A stretch of 64,000 nucleotides of DNA from JADJNY01 sp046349615 (GTDB lineage Bacteria > Planctomycetota > UBA1135 > GCA-002686595): positions 1 to 64,000 of the forward strand of contig JAXMBZ010000017.1 of the NCBI GenBank assembly GCA_046349615.1, in the 5' to 3' direction. The stretch's first letter is position 1. Every line of letters starts with the position of its first letter. The notes beneath the pieces are model-generated. The model was given only the letters and a program-made list of their open reading frames with translations. It was not told the DNA's origin and ran no database searches. The translations under genes were made by a program, and so were the position numbers. Shown one piece after another: positions 34,995 to 43,717 of this stretch.

Positions 34995-36337
34995 AACGGA
35001 TGCTCGAGTTCCCGATCCATCACCGAGCACGCGCGACGCTCGCCGGCCTCGCGCTCGCGGCGTGGACGCTGCTCCCTTCGGCGCGCGCGGTTCCCGCGGA
35101 GGGCGCGACCACGCAGCAGGTCGAGCGGTTGCTCGCGCAACTCTCGACGGCGCCGGAGGCCGGGGATTCGATGCTCGCGCGCCAACTCGCGATGCTCGGG
35201 AGCGCCGCCGTGCCGGGGCTCTTCGACCGGCTCGTGCTCGGCGCGAACGCCCGGCTCGCGGATCCGACGACCCCGCGTGATGCGCGGTCCCGCCGCGAAC
35301 TCGACGTGATCCTCGGGGCGCTCGCGGGGCTCCCGCGCACCGACGTGCGGGCCGAGGTCGCGCTTCGCCTCGCCGCGGGAGCGAATCCCGGCGTGCGCGC
35401 CGCCGCGATGCTGGCGACGGCCGCCGAGGGCCGTGCGCGCGAGCTCGATCACATGCTGAGCATCGCGAACCCCGCGCTCGACGCGGACGGGTTCGTCGCG
35501 CCGTTCGACGCGTGCGTGGCCGACGCGTGCTCGGCGCTCGCGCGTCGCGACGACACGACGTGGCCGACCGCCGCCGCGCTCGCGCTGCGTCTCGACACGG
35601 CGCCGCAGCTCGCGTTGCTGCGGGCGGCGGGCGAAGACGCGAGCGAGCCGGCGCTCGACGTGCTCGGCGGAGCGCTGCGCACGTTGCCGGGGCGGAGGCT
35701 CGAGGTCCTCGCGATCCTCGCGCGCACGCTCCAAGATCCGACCGTCACGGCACCGCGCTCCGTGCGCGAGGCGGTCGTCGAGCTCCTGCGCGATCCCGAC
35801 CCGATGGCGTGCGCGCAGGCGGCGATCGTCGCGGGCCGGCTCGAGGCGGCGACGGCGGTGCCGCAGCTCGTCGAACTCGTCGACAGCGACTCGCAGGGCG
35901 TCCGCGAGAACGCGGCGTGGGCCCTGAGCCGCATCACAGGACTCGGGATGCGCACGGACGGCGCGCGCTGGAGAGCCTGGCTCGCGGACGAGCACGCCTG
36001 GTTCGACGCCCGGCACGAGCGCGCGCGCGAGGAGCTGCGCGATCGCGACGCGGGCGTCGTGCGGCGCGCGGTGCTCGAGTTGGGACGCCATCGCCTCGAT
36101 CGCGAGCAACTCGTGCTCGAGATCGCTCCGGTGCTGCTGCACGGCGACGTCGAGACCGCGAGTGTGGCCGCTGCGACGATCGGCGCGCTGCGCTCGCGTT
36201 CGGCGCTCGCCTGTCTCCGCGACGTGCGCGATCGCGTCGACCCGAAGGTGCGCGAGGCCGTCGACGCCGCGATCGCGAGCGTCGAGGAGCCCCGAACGCG
36301 CGCCCGTCGCACCGGGCTGACCCGCCCGGGCCCTTGA
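34991..36337 (+). CDS. exported HEAT-repeat protein
   Basis: This 448-aa protein has a signal peptide (LLPSARA) and consists mainly of HEAT-like helical pairs, for example LRDPDPMACAQAAIVAGRLE and VDSDSQGVRENAAWALSRITG. The last unit contains RSRSALACLRDVRDRVDPKV. It is probably an extracytoplasmic scaffold. TTG 34991 in a TTGA overlap with the PilX-like stop is chosen because the window uses this coupling elsewhere; ATG 35000 (445 aa) is the alternative, and both keep the signal peptide. The coupling ties it to the pseudopilins. Confidence 0.75.
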   Translation: MKRMLEFPIHHRARATLAGLALAAWTLLPSARAVPAEGATTQQVERLLAQLSTAPEAGDSMLARQLAMLGSAAVPGLFDRLVLGANARLADPTTPRDARSRRELDVILGALAGLPRTDVRAEVALRLAAGANPGVRAAAMLATAAEGRARELDHMLSIANPALDADGFVAPFDACVADACSALARRDDTTWPTAAALALRLDTAPQLALLRAAGEDASEPALDVLGGALRTLPGRRLEVLAILARTLQDPTVTAPRSVREAVVELLRDPDPMACAQAAIVAGRLEAATAVPQLVELVDSDSQGVRENAAWALSRITGLGMRTDGARWRAWLADEHAWFDARHERAREELRDRDAGVVRRAVLELGRHRLDREQLVLEIAPVLLHGDVETASVAAATIGALRSRSALACLRDVRDRVDPKVREAVDAAIASVEEPRTRARRTGLTRPGP

Positions 36338-36480
36338 GGCCGCCGGCGGACGATCGACCGAGCGAGCCCGCCGCGGGCTTCGTGGTGGAAAGTCCTTCCG
36401 GCCTGCGGTGTCGCGCTCCGCGACCTCAAGAGCAGCACGTCCGAGCGTCGATGCACCCCTGTCCGTCCCGAGGAAGTCCC

Positions 36481-36948
36481 ATGTCCCCTTCGCGCCGAAA
36501 GCAGCGGCTGATCCAGCCGCGTCTCCAACTCCGCCTCGTCGCGAGCTTCGTCGGGCTCTCCGTCCTGGCCCTCGCCCTGCAGTTCATCCTGCTCGCCGCG
36601 TTGCTCACGCGCGCGGCCGGCGAACTGCCGCAGGACGGGCCGTACTTGATGGAGATGCTCCCGTCGATGCTCGTCTGGGTGCTCGTCCTCTCGATCGGCT
36701 TGTGCCTGCCGCTCACCTTCTGCGTGGGCGTCGTCGTCACGCTGCGCATCGCGGGACCGATCTACAAGATGCGGCGCCACCTCGAAGCCGTCGCGCGCGG
36801 CGAGGACCCGGGCGAGTGCACGCTGCGGAAGGACGACGAGCTGAAGGACTTCTGCCGCGCGCTGAACGACGCGACCGCCGTGATCCGAACGAAGTCGGCG
36901 AGCAAGCCCGACGCAGGGCCGGGCCGGACGCTGAGCGAGGCAGCCTGA
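36481..36948 (+). CDS. two-TM HAMP-domain protein without output domain
   Basis: This 155-aa protein has two membrane segments (about 20-42 and 60-85). A HAMP-like unit follows directly: RIAGPIYKMRRHLEAVARGE, then DDELKDFCRALNDA. There is no kinase, cyclase or MCP output domain and only a short periplasmic loop. GAGGA lies just before ATG 36481. It precedes a histidine kinase gene by 44 bp, so it may act as a sensor or spacer subunit for that kinase. Two small hairpins (36365-36379 and 36410-36424) lie upstream of it. Confidence 0.75.
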   Translation: MSPSRRKQRLIQPRLQLRLVASFVGLSVLALALQFILLAALLTRAAGELPQDGPYLMEMLPSMLVWVLVLSIGLCLPLTFCVGVVVTLRIAGPIYKMRRHLEAVARGEDPGECTLRKDDELKDFCRALNDATAVIRTKSASKPDAGPGRTLSEAA

Positions 36949-36992
36949 TCGTGCGTCGCGCGCCGAAGAGCCGTTCGTCCGGGGAGTGACGC

Positions 36993-38939
36993 ATGTCGCT
37001 GCGCACGCGCATCGTCTGGTACCTCTCCGTGGTCGTCCTCTTGTGGGCGAGCCTGCACCACATCGTGCAGAAGGTGTTCGTCGTCCGCAGCTTCAGCGAG
37101 CTCGAAGCGGTCGACGCGCGCCGGAACGTGATGCGCGTCAAGAACGCCATCGAGCGCGAGAAGGACGGACTCGCCTCGCGTTGCCGGGATTGGGCGTCGT
37201 CGGACGGCGTCTACCGCTACGCGCTCGATCGCGACGCGCGCTTCGCGAAGGAGACGTTCTCGGCGGAGCTCCTCCAGCGCAACGAGATCAACCTGCTCCG
37301 CGTCTGCGACATGCGCGGGAAGGTCCTGTACGGCCGCTGCACGGATCGGGAGGGCCGCCCGCTGCGCCTCTCGGACTTCCCCGAGGACGATCTCGGCGAG
37401 AAGCACCCGCTGATCACGAGCAAGGTCGGCACGTTCGACTCCGGCGGCGAGCTGCGCGACACCGGGGTCTGGCTCACGGACCACGGCGCGCTGCTCGTCA
37501 GCGCGAAACCGATCACGGACGGGCGCGGTCAGGGCCCGGTGCGCGGCACGGTGATCGTGGGGCGGCTCTTGACGGGGCTCTTCGAGGACAGCCATCAGTA
37601 CATCGAAGACCTGCAGCGTCAGACGGAAGTGCCGTTCGAGCTGTGGAGCGCGAGCGGACCGTTCCTCGAGCAGGACGGCGTGCGCCTCGCCGACATCGTC
37701 GCCGCGCGAGAGCCGATCGTCAGCGTGCGGGACGACGACCTGCTGCGCGCGTACGCCGTGCTCGACGACATCCGCGGGAAACCCGCGCTCGTCATCTGCG
37801 CGACGATGCCGCGGCTGGTCACCGCGCAGGGCGATCGAGCCGTGATGTCCGCGCTCATCTCGACGATGGCGGCGGGCGCGTTGATCCTGCTCGTGCTCCT
37901 GCGGCTCCTCCAGAGCAACGTGATCGGGCCGCTCGCGAAGCTCACCGAGCACGCCGTCGAGATCGGACGCACCGAGGACCCGACGAAGAAGCTCGATCTG
38001 CACCGCGACGACGAGCTCGGCATCCTGGCGCGCGAGTTCGACGGGATGATGGTCAAGCTCGCGCAGTCGCGCGAGGCCCTCGTGAAGGCCGCGCGCAGCG
38101 CGGGCATGTCGGAGATCGCGACGGGCGTGCTCCACAACGTCGGGAACGTGCTCAACAGCGTGAACGTCTCCGCCACGTTGCTCGCGGAGAGGATGCGGTC
38201 GTCCAGCAGCAAGGACCTGTCGCTCGCCCTGCAGACGGTGCGGGAGAGCGCCGGAGACCTCGCGACGTTCCTCCAGAAGGACCCGCGCGGCGCGCACTTG
38301 GATCCGCTGCTCCGCGGCCTCTCCGAGCAGATCGAGGCCGAGCGGGGCGAAGCGACGGTCGAGCTCCGGCGGCTCCTCGAAGGCCTCGAGCACGTCAAGC
38401 TCCTCGTCCAGTCGCAGCAGAGCTTCGCGAGCCGGGGCGGGTTCCTCGAATCGGGCTCGGTCGTGCAGCAGGTCGAGAACGCGCTCTCCGTCACGGGGCG
38501 CGCCGTCGGTGGAGACGACGTCGAGATCGTGCGCGAGTACGAAGACCTCCCGACGTGCGCGTTCGACGCGCACCGCGTGCTCGAGATCCTCGTCAACCTC
38601 GTCCAGAACGCGCGACAGGCGCTGCAGGCGCCCGAGCTCGAGCGCCGCCGGCTGCTCGTGCGCGTGCATTCGGTGGGTGAGGGCCGTGCGGCGGTCGACG
38701 TCGAGGACACGGGCGTCGGCATCCCGCCCGAGAACCTCGCGCGCATCTTCGGCCACGGCTTCACCACGAAGCGCAACGGACACGGGTTCGGACTCCATGC
38801 CGCGGCGAACGCGGCGACGGAGATGGGCGGGAGCCTGACGGTCCACAGCGACGGAGTCGGTCGCGGAGCGCGCTTCACGCTCGAGTTCCCGGTCCAAGTC
38901 CAGGCCGCGATCCCCGTCGCGGAAGGAGTCGCGGCATGA
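36993..38939 (+). CDS. CHASE4-type membrane histidine kinase
   Basis: This 648-aa sensor kinase has two membrane helices (about 8-28 and 285-307) flanking a periplasmic CHASE4-like domain. A HAMP domain follows. The phosphoacceptor region is GVLHNVGNVLNSVNV with His381. The ATPase has an N-box NLVQNARQAL (about 530), DTGVGIPPENL and GHGFGLHAA. The HNVGN variant of the H-box is common in this kinase group. The CHASE4 ligand is unknown. GGGGAG lies before ATG 36993. The stop overlaps the start of the receiver protein gene (ATGA). Confidence 0.9.
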   Translation: MSLRTRIVWYLSVVVLLWASLHHIVQKVFVVRSFSELEAVDARRNVMRVKNAIEREKDGLASRCRDWASSDGVYRYALDRDARFAKETFSAELLQRNEINLLRVCDMRGKVLYGRCTDREGRPLRLSDFPEDDLGEKHPLITSKVGTFDSGGELRDTGVWLTDHGALLVSAKPITDGRGQGPVRGTVIVGRLLTGLFEDSHQYIEDLQRQTEVPFELWSASGPFLEQDGVRLADIVAAREPIVSVRDDDLLRAYAVLDDIRGKPALVICATMPRLVTAQGDRAVMSALISTMAAGALILLVLLRLLQSNVIGPLAKLTEHAVEIGRTEDPTKKLDLHRDDELGILAREFDGMMVKLAQSREALVKAARSAGMSEIATGVLHNVGNVLNSVNVSATLLAERMRSSSSKDLSLALQTVRESAGDLATFLQKDPRGAHLDPLLRGLSEQIEAERGEATVELRRLLEGLEHVKLLVQSQQSFASRGGFLESGSVVQQVENALSVTGRAVGGDDVEIVREYEDLPTCAFDAHRVLEILVNLVQNARQALQAPELERRRLLVRVHSVGEGRAAVDVEDTGVGIPPENLARIFGHGFTTKRNGHGFGLHAAANAATEMGGSLTVHSDGVGRGARFTLEFPVQVQAAIPVAEGVAA

Positions 38940-40735
38940 GCACCCCGGAACGCCGACGCATCCTCGTCGTCGACGACAACCCTTCGATCCACGCGGACTT
39001 CAAGAAGATCCTCGGCGTGCGCGAGCCGGTGAGCTCCGACCTCGAGGCCGCCAAGGCCGCGTTCTTCGGCACGCAGTCCGCGCCGGCCGCGACGAGCGAC
39101 GAATACGCGATCGAGACCGCGCTCCAGGGGCGCGATGCGCTCGAGCTCGTCCGTCGCGGCGTCGAAGCGAAGGACCCGTTCGCGCTCGCGTTCGTCGACG
39201 TCCGCATGCCGCCGGGCTGGGACGGCGTCGAGACGATCGCGCGACTGTGGGAGGCCGATCCGGACCTGCAGTGCGTCATCTGCACCGCGTTCTCCGACTA
39301 CTCGTGGGAAGAGACCCTCGCGAAGCTCGGACGAACGGACCGGCTGCTCATCCTCAAGAAGCCCTTCGATCCGATCGAGGTCTGCCAGATCGCCAGCGCG
39401 ATGACCGAGAAGTGGCTCGGCACGCGGCGCGAGCGCGCGCGCATGCGCGAGGTCGTCGAGTCCGAGCAGAAGGCGCGCGTCTACGCGTCGACCGTCGAGA
39501 CCACGAACCGCGCGCTCGAGCTCTCCCGTCGCCGCGCGGAGAACGCCTCGCTCGAGAAGATGCAGGTGCTCCTGAGCCTCGGCCGCGAGCTGCGCGCTCC
39601 GCTGCTCGCGATCCTCGAGTACGCGGACCTGCTGCACTCCGCGTGCGTCGCGGACGCGCTGCGCGTCGACCACGCCGAGCAGATCCGGCGCCGCGGCGAT
39701 TCGCTGCTGCAGGTCATCTCGGACATGACGGACCTCGCGTCGCTCGAGATGGGGACGCTGACGCTCTCGCGTTCGAGCGTATCGCCGCTCGCCGTCGTCC
39801 AGAAGGCGATCGCGGAGCGCAGCGCGCAGGCGCGCGAGAAGGGGCTCGAGCTCCGCATGGAGTGTCCGTCCCGCGTTCCGGCGCACATCGAGACGGACGG
39901 CGCGCGCGTCGAGCAGGTGCTCCGCCAGCTCCTCGACAACGCGATCAAGTTCACGAACTCGGGCTCGGTGTCCGTCGTCGTCGAGTTCGACACGACGCGC
40001 TTGGAGAGCCCGACGCTGTCGATGCGCGTCGTCGACACGGGGCCCGGACTCACGCCGGAGCAGCTCGGCCGGCTCTTCGCGCCGTGCTCGGCCGCAGGGG
40101 ACGCGACCGTGCGAGAGCGCGGCGGCGCGGGGCTCGGACTCGTGCTCGTCCGCGGGCTCGCGCAGCGGCTCGGCGGCGAACTCACGGTCGAGAGCGAAGT
40201 CGGCCGCGGGAGCTCGTTCCGCTTCTCGATCCCCGCGGGCGACGTGTCCATGGCGGAGCTCGTCGACCATCCGCGGGCGCCGATCCCGTCCGCTCAGTCG
40301 GGCGTCGCCGTGATCGCGCCGCCCGTCACCCTCGAGGGCGCGCGCATCCTCGTCGTCGAGGACGTCGCCAGCACCTCGAAGCTCTTCCGCGCCTTCCTCG
40401 AGAGCGCCGGCGCGGAGGTCGTCGTCGCCGAGGACGGTCGCGAGGGGCTCGACCTCGTGCAGGAGGCCGAGCTCGCGAATCGGCCGTTCGACGTCGTGAT
40501 CATGGACGTTCAGATGCCCGTGATGGACGGTCACACCGCGACGCGCGAGCTGCGCGCGCGGGGCTACACGCGCCCGATCCTCGCCGTCACGGCGCACGCG
40601 ATGACGAGCGATCGTGAAGCGTGTCTCGCGGCCGGCTGCAACGACTACGCGAGCAAGCCCATCGGGCGGCGCGCGTTGGTCGAGCTCTGTGCGCTGCACT
40701 TGGGGCCGGGCCGCCAGAACGTGCTCGACGCTTGA
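38936..40735 (+). CDS. REC-kinase-REC hybrid protein lacking the phosphoacceptor His
   Basis: This 599-aa protein opens with a receiver domain (LVVDDNPSIHADF, Asp88 in FVDVRMPPGWDG, Lys in LKKPFD) that has an insertion of about 30 residues before the Asp. It then has a HisKA-like helical pair and a HATPase (LLDNAIKFTNSG, DTGPGLTPEQLG, GGAGLGLVLVRG), and ends in a second receiver (Asp524 in MDVQMPVMDG). The H-box reads LGRELRAPL instead of SHELRTPL, placing Arg217 where the phosphorylated His should be. It is therefore probably a receiver-regulated, autophosphorylation-deficient protein acting with the upstream kinase. ATGA overlap. Confidence 0.9.
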   Translation: MSTPERRRILVVDDNPSIHADFKKILGVREPVSSDLEAAKAAFFGTQSAPAATSDEYAIETALQGRDALELVRRGVEAKDPFALAFVDVRMPPGWDGVETIARLWEADPDLQCVICTAFSDYSWEETLAKLGRTDRLLILKKPFDPIEVCQIASAMTEKWLGTRRERARMREVVESEQKARVYASTVETTNRALELSRRRAENASLEKMQVLLSLGRELRAPLLAILEYADLLHSACVADALRVDHAEQIRRRGDSLLQVISDMTDLASLEMGTLTLSRSSVSPLAVVQKAIAERSAQAREKGLELRMECPSRVPAHIETDGARVEQVLRQLLDNAIKFTNSGSVSVVVEFDTTRLESPTLSMRVVDTGPGLTPEQLGRLFAPCSAAGDATVRERGGAGLGLVLVRGLAQRLGGELTVESEVGRGSSFRFSIPAGDVSMAELVDHPRAPIPSAQSGVAVIAPPVTLEGARILVVEDVASTSKLFRAFLESAGAEVVVAEDGREGLDLVQEAELANRPFDVVIMDVQMPVMDGHTATRELRARGYTRPILAVTAHAMTSDREACLAAGCNDYASKPIGRRALVELCALHLGPGRQNVLDA

Positions 40736-40767
40736 TCGAGGGCGCGCGGTCGGAACGCGACGCACCC

Positions 40768-40796
40768 GCTGCGCTCCCTCGCCGTCGAAGCGCAGC
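40768..40796. terminator. candidate terminator hairpin between convergent signalling genes
   Basis: An 8-bp perfect stem (GCTGCGCT at 40768-40775, AGCGCAGC at 40789-40796) has a 13-nt loop, in the 82-bp gap between the hybrid protein and the convergent EAL gene. No T-run. Confidence 0.35.
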
Positions 40797-40817
40797 CCGG
40801 CGGCCTCGGAGCTTCGC

Positions 40818-42362
40818 TCACGCCGCGCGCTGCGACAGCCCCGGATCGATGCCGCGCGCCAGCAACGCCGCGAAGTCCGACGGGGCGAGCGGCTTGCTGA
40901 AGTAGTAGCCCTGCGCCTGATCGCACTCGAGCACGCGGAGCAGATCGAGCTGGCCGCGCGTCTCGACGCCCTCCGCGACGACCTGCAGCTTGAGGCTCTT
41001 GCCGAGGAGCACGATCGACGTCGTGATCGCCGCGTCGTATGGGTCCGTGGCGAGGTCGCGCACGAACGACTGGTCGATCTTGATCGAGTCGATCGGGAAC
41101 CGCTTCAAGTACGAGAGCGACGAGTAGCCGGTGCCGAAGTCGTCGATCGAGAGGTGGATCCCGAGGTCGCGGAGCACGGCGAGCCTGCGCAGCACGGCCT
41201 CGGCGCCGTGCAGCAGCACGCTCTCCGTGAGTTCGAGCTCGAGCCACTCGGGCGCGAGGCCCGTCTCGTCCAGCGCGTGCTGCAGCGTCGGCAGGAGCCG
41301 ATCCTCGCGCAGCTGCACCGTCGACACGTTGACCGCGACGCGCACGGGCGGGAGACCCGCTTCCTGCCACGCACGGTTCTGACGACACGCTTCGACGAGG
41401 ACGAACTCGCCGATCGCGTTGATGAGGCCGGTCTCCTCCGCGATCGGGATGAACTGCGCCGGCGAGATCGGACCGAGCTCCGGATGGGTCCAGCGCACGA
41501 GCGCTTCGGCACCGACGATCCGGCTGGTCGCGATGTCGACCTTGGGCTGGTAGTGGACGGAGAGCTCCCGGCGCTCGATCGCGTGGGAGAGCGCGTCCTC
41601 GATCGTCCGGCGGCGCTCCGACTGCGCGTTCATCGCGGCGGAATGGAAGCGGACGTCCGGGCCGGGGACGCGCAGCGCCGCGCGCGCGCGCTCGAGGAGC
41701 TGCGCGGGGCTCGGTCCGTCGCCCGGGTGGACGGCGATGCCGATCGAACAGCGCGGCTCGATCGTTCCGTTCGCGCTCGCGATCGGCGCGCAGAGGCGCT
41801 CGCGCAGGCGCACCGCGATCTTGTAGGCGGCGTGCGGGCGCGGGAGGCTCGGGAGGAGGACGATCACTTCCTTCGTGCCGAGGCGCGCGAGGCGCGGCAG
41901 TCCGCCCTGAGCGGAGCTCCCGATCGCGTCGCGATCGCGCACGCATGCGCGCAGCCGGCGAGCGAGTTCCGCGTGGACCTCGTGCGCATCGGCGGCTTCG
42001 AGCTCCGGCAGCTCCTGCTGGAGCACGAGCAGCGCGACGTGGTCGTTCGGCGGTTGCGCGGCGGCGACGATGCGCTCCGCGCGCGAGAGGAACGCGGCTT
42101 CGTCCGTCGCGGGCGCGTCGACGTCGTCGAGCGCGTCGACGGCGGTCAGGCGCTCGTGGAGTTCGCGCAGGAACGCCTCGCTGTCCGTGACGACGAGCGC
42201 GTGCCCGAGACCTTGCACGGAGCGCGCGGCCTCCGTCGTGGAGACGACGCTCGCGTGGAAGCCGAGCGCGGACAGGGTTTCGGAGACGTGGAGCGCGCGG
42301 CCCGGATCGGGGTTCGACACCAGGATGCGCGGCGTGGCGGGGACGTTCGAGGGATCCGACAT
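40818..42362 (-). CDS. EAL-domain protein (c-di-GMP phosphodiesterase) with degenerate GGDEF
   Basis: This 514-aa cytoplasmic protein has an N-terminal receiver-like fold (RILVSNPDPGRALHVSETL) whose phospho-Asp is not evident. A degenerate GGDEF-like region follows, where the signature is replaced by LGTKEV. The C-terminal EAL domain (about 260-505) is intact: EALVRW, NVSTVQL, ELTES, DDFGTGYSS, KIDQSFV and VVAEGVET. It should hydrolyse c-di-GMP. The start at 42362 follows GAGGGATTCGCC. The convergent position next to the kinase/receiver operon suggests, but does not prove, a link to surface or fibre control. Confidence 0.9.
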   Translation of the reverse strand: MSDPSNVPATPRILVSNPDPGRALHVSETLSALGFHASVVSTTEAARSVQGLGHALVVTDSEAFLRELHERLTAVDALDDVDAPATDEAAFLSRAERIVAAAQPPNDHVALLVLQQELPELEAADAHEVHAELARRLRACVRDRDAIGSSAQGGLPRLARLGTKEVIVLLPSLPRPHAAYKIAVRLRERLCAPIASANGTIEPRCSIGIAVHPGDGPSPAQLLERARAALRVPGPDVRFHSAAMNAQSERRRTIEDALSHAIERRELSVHYQPKVDIATSRIVGAEALVRWTHPELGPISPAQFIPIAEETGLINAIGEFVLVEACRQNRAWQEAGLPPVRVAVNVSTVQLREDRLLPTLQHALDETGLAPEWLELELTESVLLHGAEAVLRRLAVLRDLGIHLSIDDFGTGYSSLSYLKRFPIDSIKIDQSFVRDLATDPYDAAITTSIVLLGKSLKLQVVAEGVETRGQLDLLRVLECDQAQGYYFSKPLAPSDFAALLARGIDPGLSQRAA

Positions 42363-42519
42363 GGCGAATCCCTCGTATCGACGGCGGTCCGACGCCTCCT
42401 TGATGCACGCGGCGCGCGGAACGGATGCAGACGGCGGCTCGCCTGCGACGCGACGCCCGCGTCCCACGCAGGAGCCCGGCTCGGAATTCCTTTCCAGCCG
42501 CGTCTCGACGGGTCGGGCG

Positions 42520-43551
42520 TCAAGGCGCCCGGCCGCCGAGCCGCTTCGCGACCTCGGCCGCGACGCTCGCGGAGAACGCGCTCGTCGACTTCGTCCCGCC
42601 GACGTCGCGCGTGCCGCGGCCCGCGCCGATCTCGCTCCAGAGGACGTCGCGCAGCGTGCGGCACGCGGCGTCCTCGCCGAGGTGGCGGACGAGGTTCGCG
42701 AGCGCGAGCAACGCCGCCGTCGGATTGCACACGTCCTTGCCCGCGATGTCGGGCGCGGTGCCGCCGGCGGGGTCGAACATCGCGAGCGTGACGGCGCCCG
42801 CGTCGTCGAACGCGAGCGACGTCGAATCGCCGAGGCCGAGCGAGCCGATCAAGCCGCACGCCATGTCGGAGAGGAAGTCGCCGTACTCGTTCGGCGTCAC
42901 GATCACGGAGTAGCGCTCCGGCTGCATGACGATGTTGCAGAGGAGCGCGTCGAAGAGCTCCTTCCTCCGCGGCACCTTCGGGAAGCCCTTCGCGACGTGG
43001 TCGACCGCTTCCTCGAAGAGGCCGTCGGTCGCGCGCTGGATCGTGTACTTGCTCGCGGAGACGAGCGTGCCGCCGCGCTTCTCGGCGAGCTGGAACGCAT
43101 AGCGCGCGGCGTGCTGCGACGGATGGCGCTCGATGACGCGCACGCTGACCGCGGCGTCGGGGCCCACGCGGCGGCCCGGGTCGTCGTACGTGCCGCCCGT
43201 CGCGATGCGGACGATGTCGAGGTCGAGCTTCTTCGTGAAGTTGGTCGGGATGCCGGGGATCGTCGCGACCGGCCGGTGGATCACGGCGAAGTCGCAGCGG
43301 TCGCGCAGCACCTGGTTCGGGCTCTCGGCGACCGTCGCGGTCGGGTACTTGAGCGCGACCCGCGTCGCCTTCATCGCGGCGACGGCTTCGTCGTAGAGCG
43401 CGGAGCCGCGCTTCGTGCGATTCGGCTCGGAGAGGTCGAGCTCCTGGAACTCGAGCGCGAACGGGAAGGCGGCCGAGACGGTGTGGACGCTCTTCGAGAG
43501 TTCGGCGCTGATGCCGTCCCCGAGCAGTTCGACGACGCGGTAGGTCTTCAT
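42520..43551 (-). CDS. divergent isocitrate/isopropylmalate dehydrogenase-family protein
   Basis: This 343-aa protein is recognisable as an IDH/IMDH beta-decarboxylating dehydrogenase by NEYGDFLSDMACGLIGSLG (metal Asp) and TAPDIAGKDVCNPTAALL near the C-terminus. Two normally constant parts differ. The HG(S/T)AP loop reads AGGTAP, losing the His, and the RENTEG segment after the substrate loop reads RIATGGTY. IDH, IMDH or tartrate/homoisocitrate activity therefore cannot be assigned. No leuB-type neighbours are present. TAGAAC (43562-43567) lies 10 nt before ATG 43551. Confidence 0.8.
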   Translation of the reverse strand: MKTYRVVELLGDGISAELSKSVHTVSAAFPFALEFQELDLSEPNRTKRGSALYDEAVAAMKATRVALKYPTATVAESPNQVLRDRCDFAVIHRPVATIPGIPTNFTKKLDLDIVRIATGGTYDDPGRRVGPDAAVSVRVIERHPSQHAARYAFQLAEKRGGTLVSASKYTIQRATDGLFEEAVDHVAKGFPKVPRRKELFDALLCNIVMQPERYSVIVTPNEYGDFLSDMACGLIGSLGLGDSTSLAFDDAGAVTLAMFDPAGGTAPDIAGKDVCNPTAALLALANLVRHLGEDAACRTLRDVLWSEIGAGRGTRDVGGTKSTSAFSASVAAEVAKRLGGRAP

Positions 43552-43561
43552 GAGGCGCGCC

Positions 43562-43567
43562 GTTCTA
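43562..43567 (-). promoter_or_regulatory. candidate -10 box (TAGAAC) for near-leaderless dehydrogenase mRNA
   Basis: On the minus strand TAGAAC ends 10 nt before ATG 43551. It matches the recurring upstream pattern except for its last base. Confidence 0.3.
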
Positions 43568-43701
43568 GCGCGGCGGCGGCGCGGATGGGTAGGGCGTCGC
43601 CGGTGGAAAGCGCGGGATTGCGCTCGACCGCCGCATCCGGCGCGGTTTCCGTCGCGCGGACTTCCCTGCGGGAGCTGCGCGCGCGCCTCGTCCCCAACCG
43701 A

Positions 43702-43707
43702 TAGGAT
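43702..43707 (+). promoter_or_regulatory. candidate -10 box (TAGGAT) for near-leaderless mRNA
   Basis: This TANNNT hexamer ends 10 nt before ATG 43718. It lies in the divergent spacer opposite the dehydrogenase promoter. Confidence 0.4.
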
Positions 43708-43717
43708 CCATGGAGTC

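Noticed and set aside
36383..36395. GGTGGAAA-type words upstream of several genes (e.g. 1697, 36384, 43599) as a shared operator
   Set aside because: Only 7-8 bases are shared, orientation and distance vary, and similar words occur inside genes; chance is a sufficient explanation.
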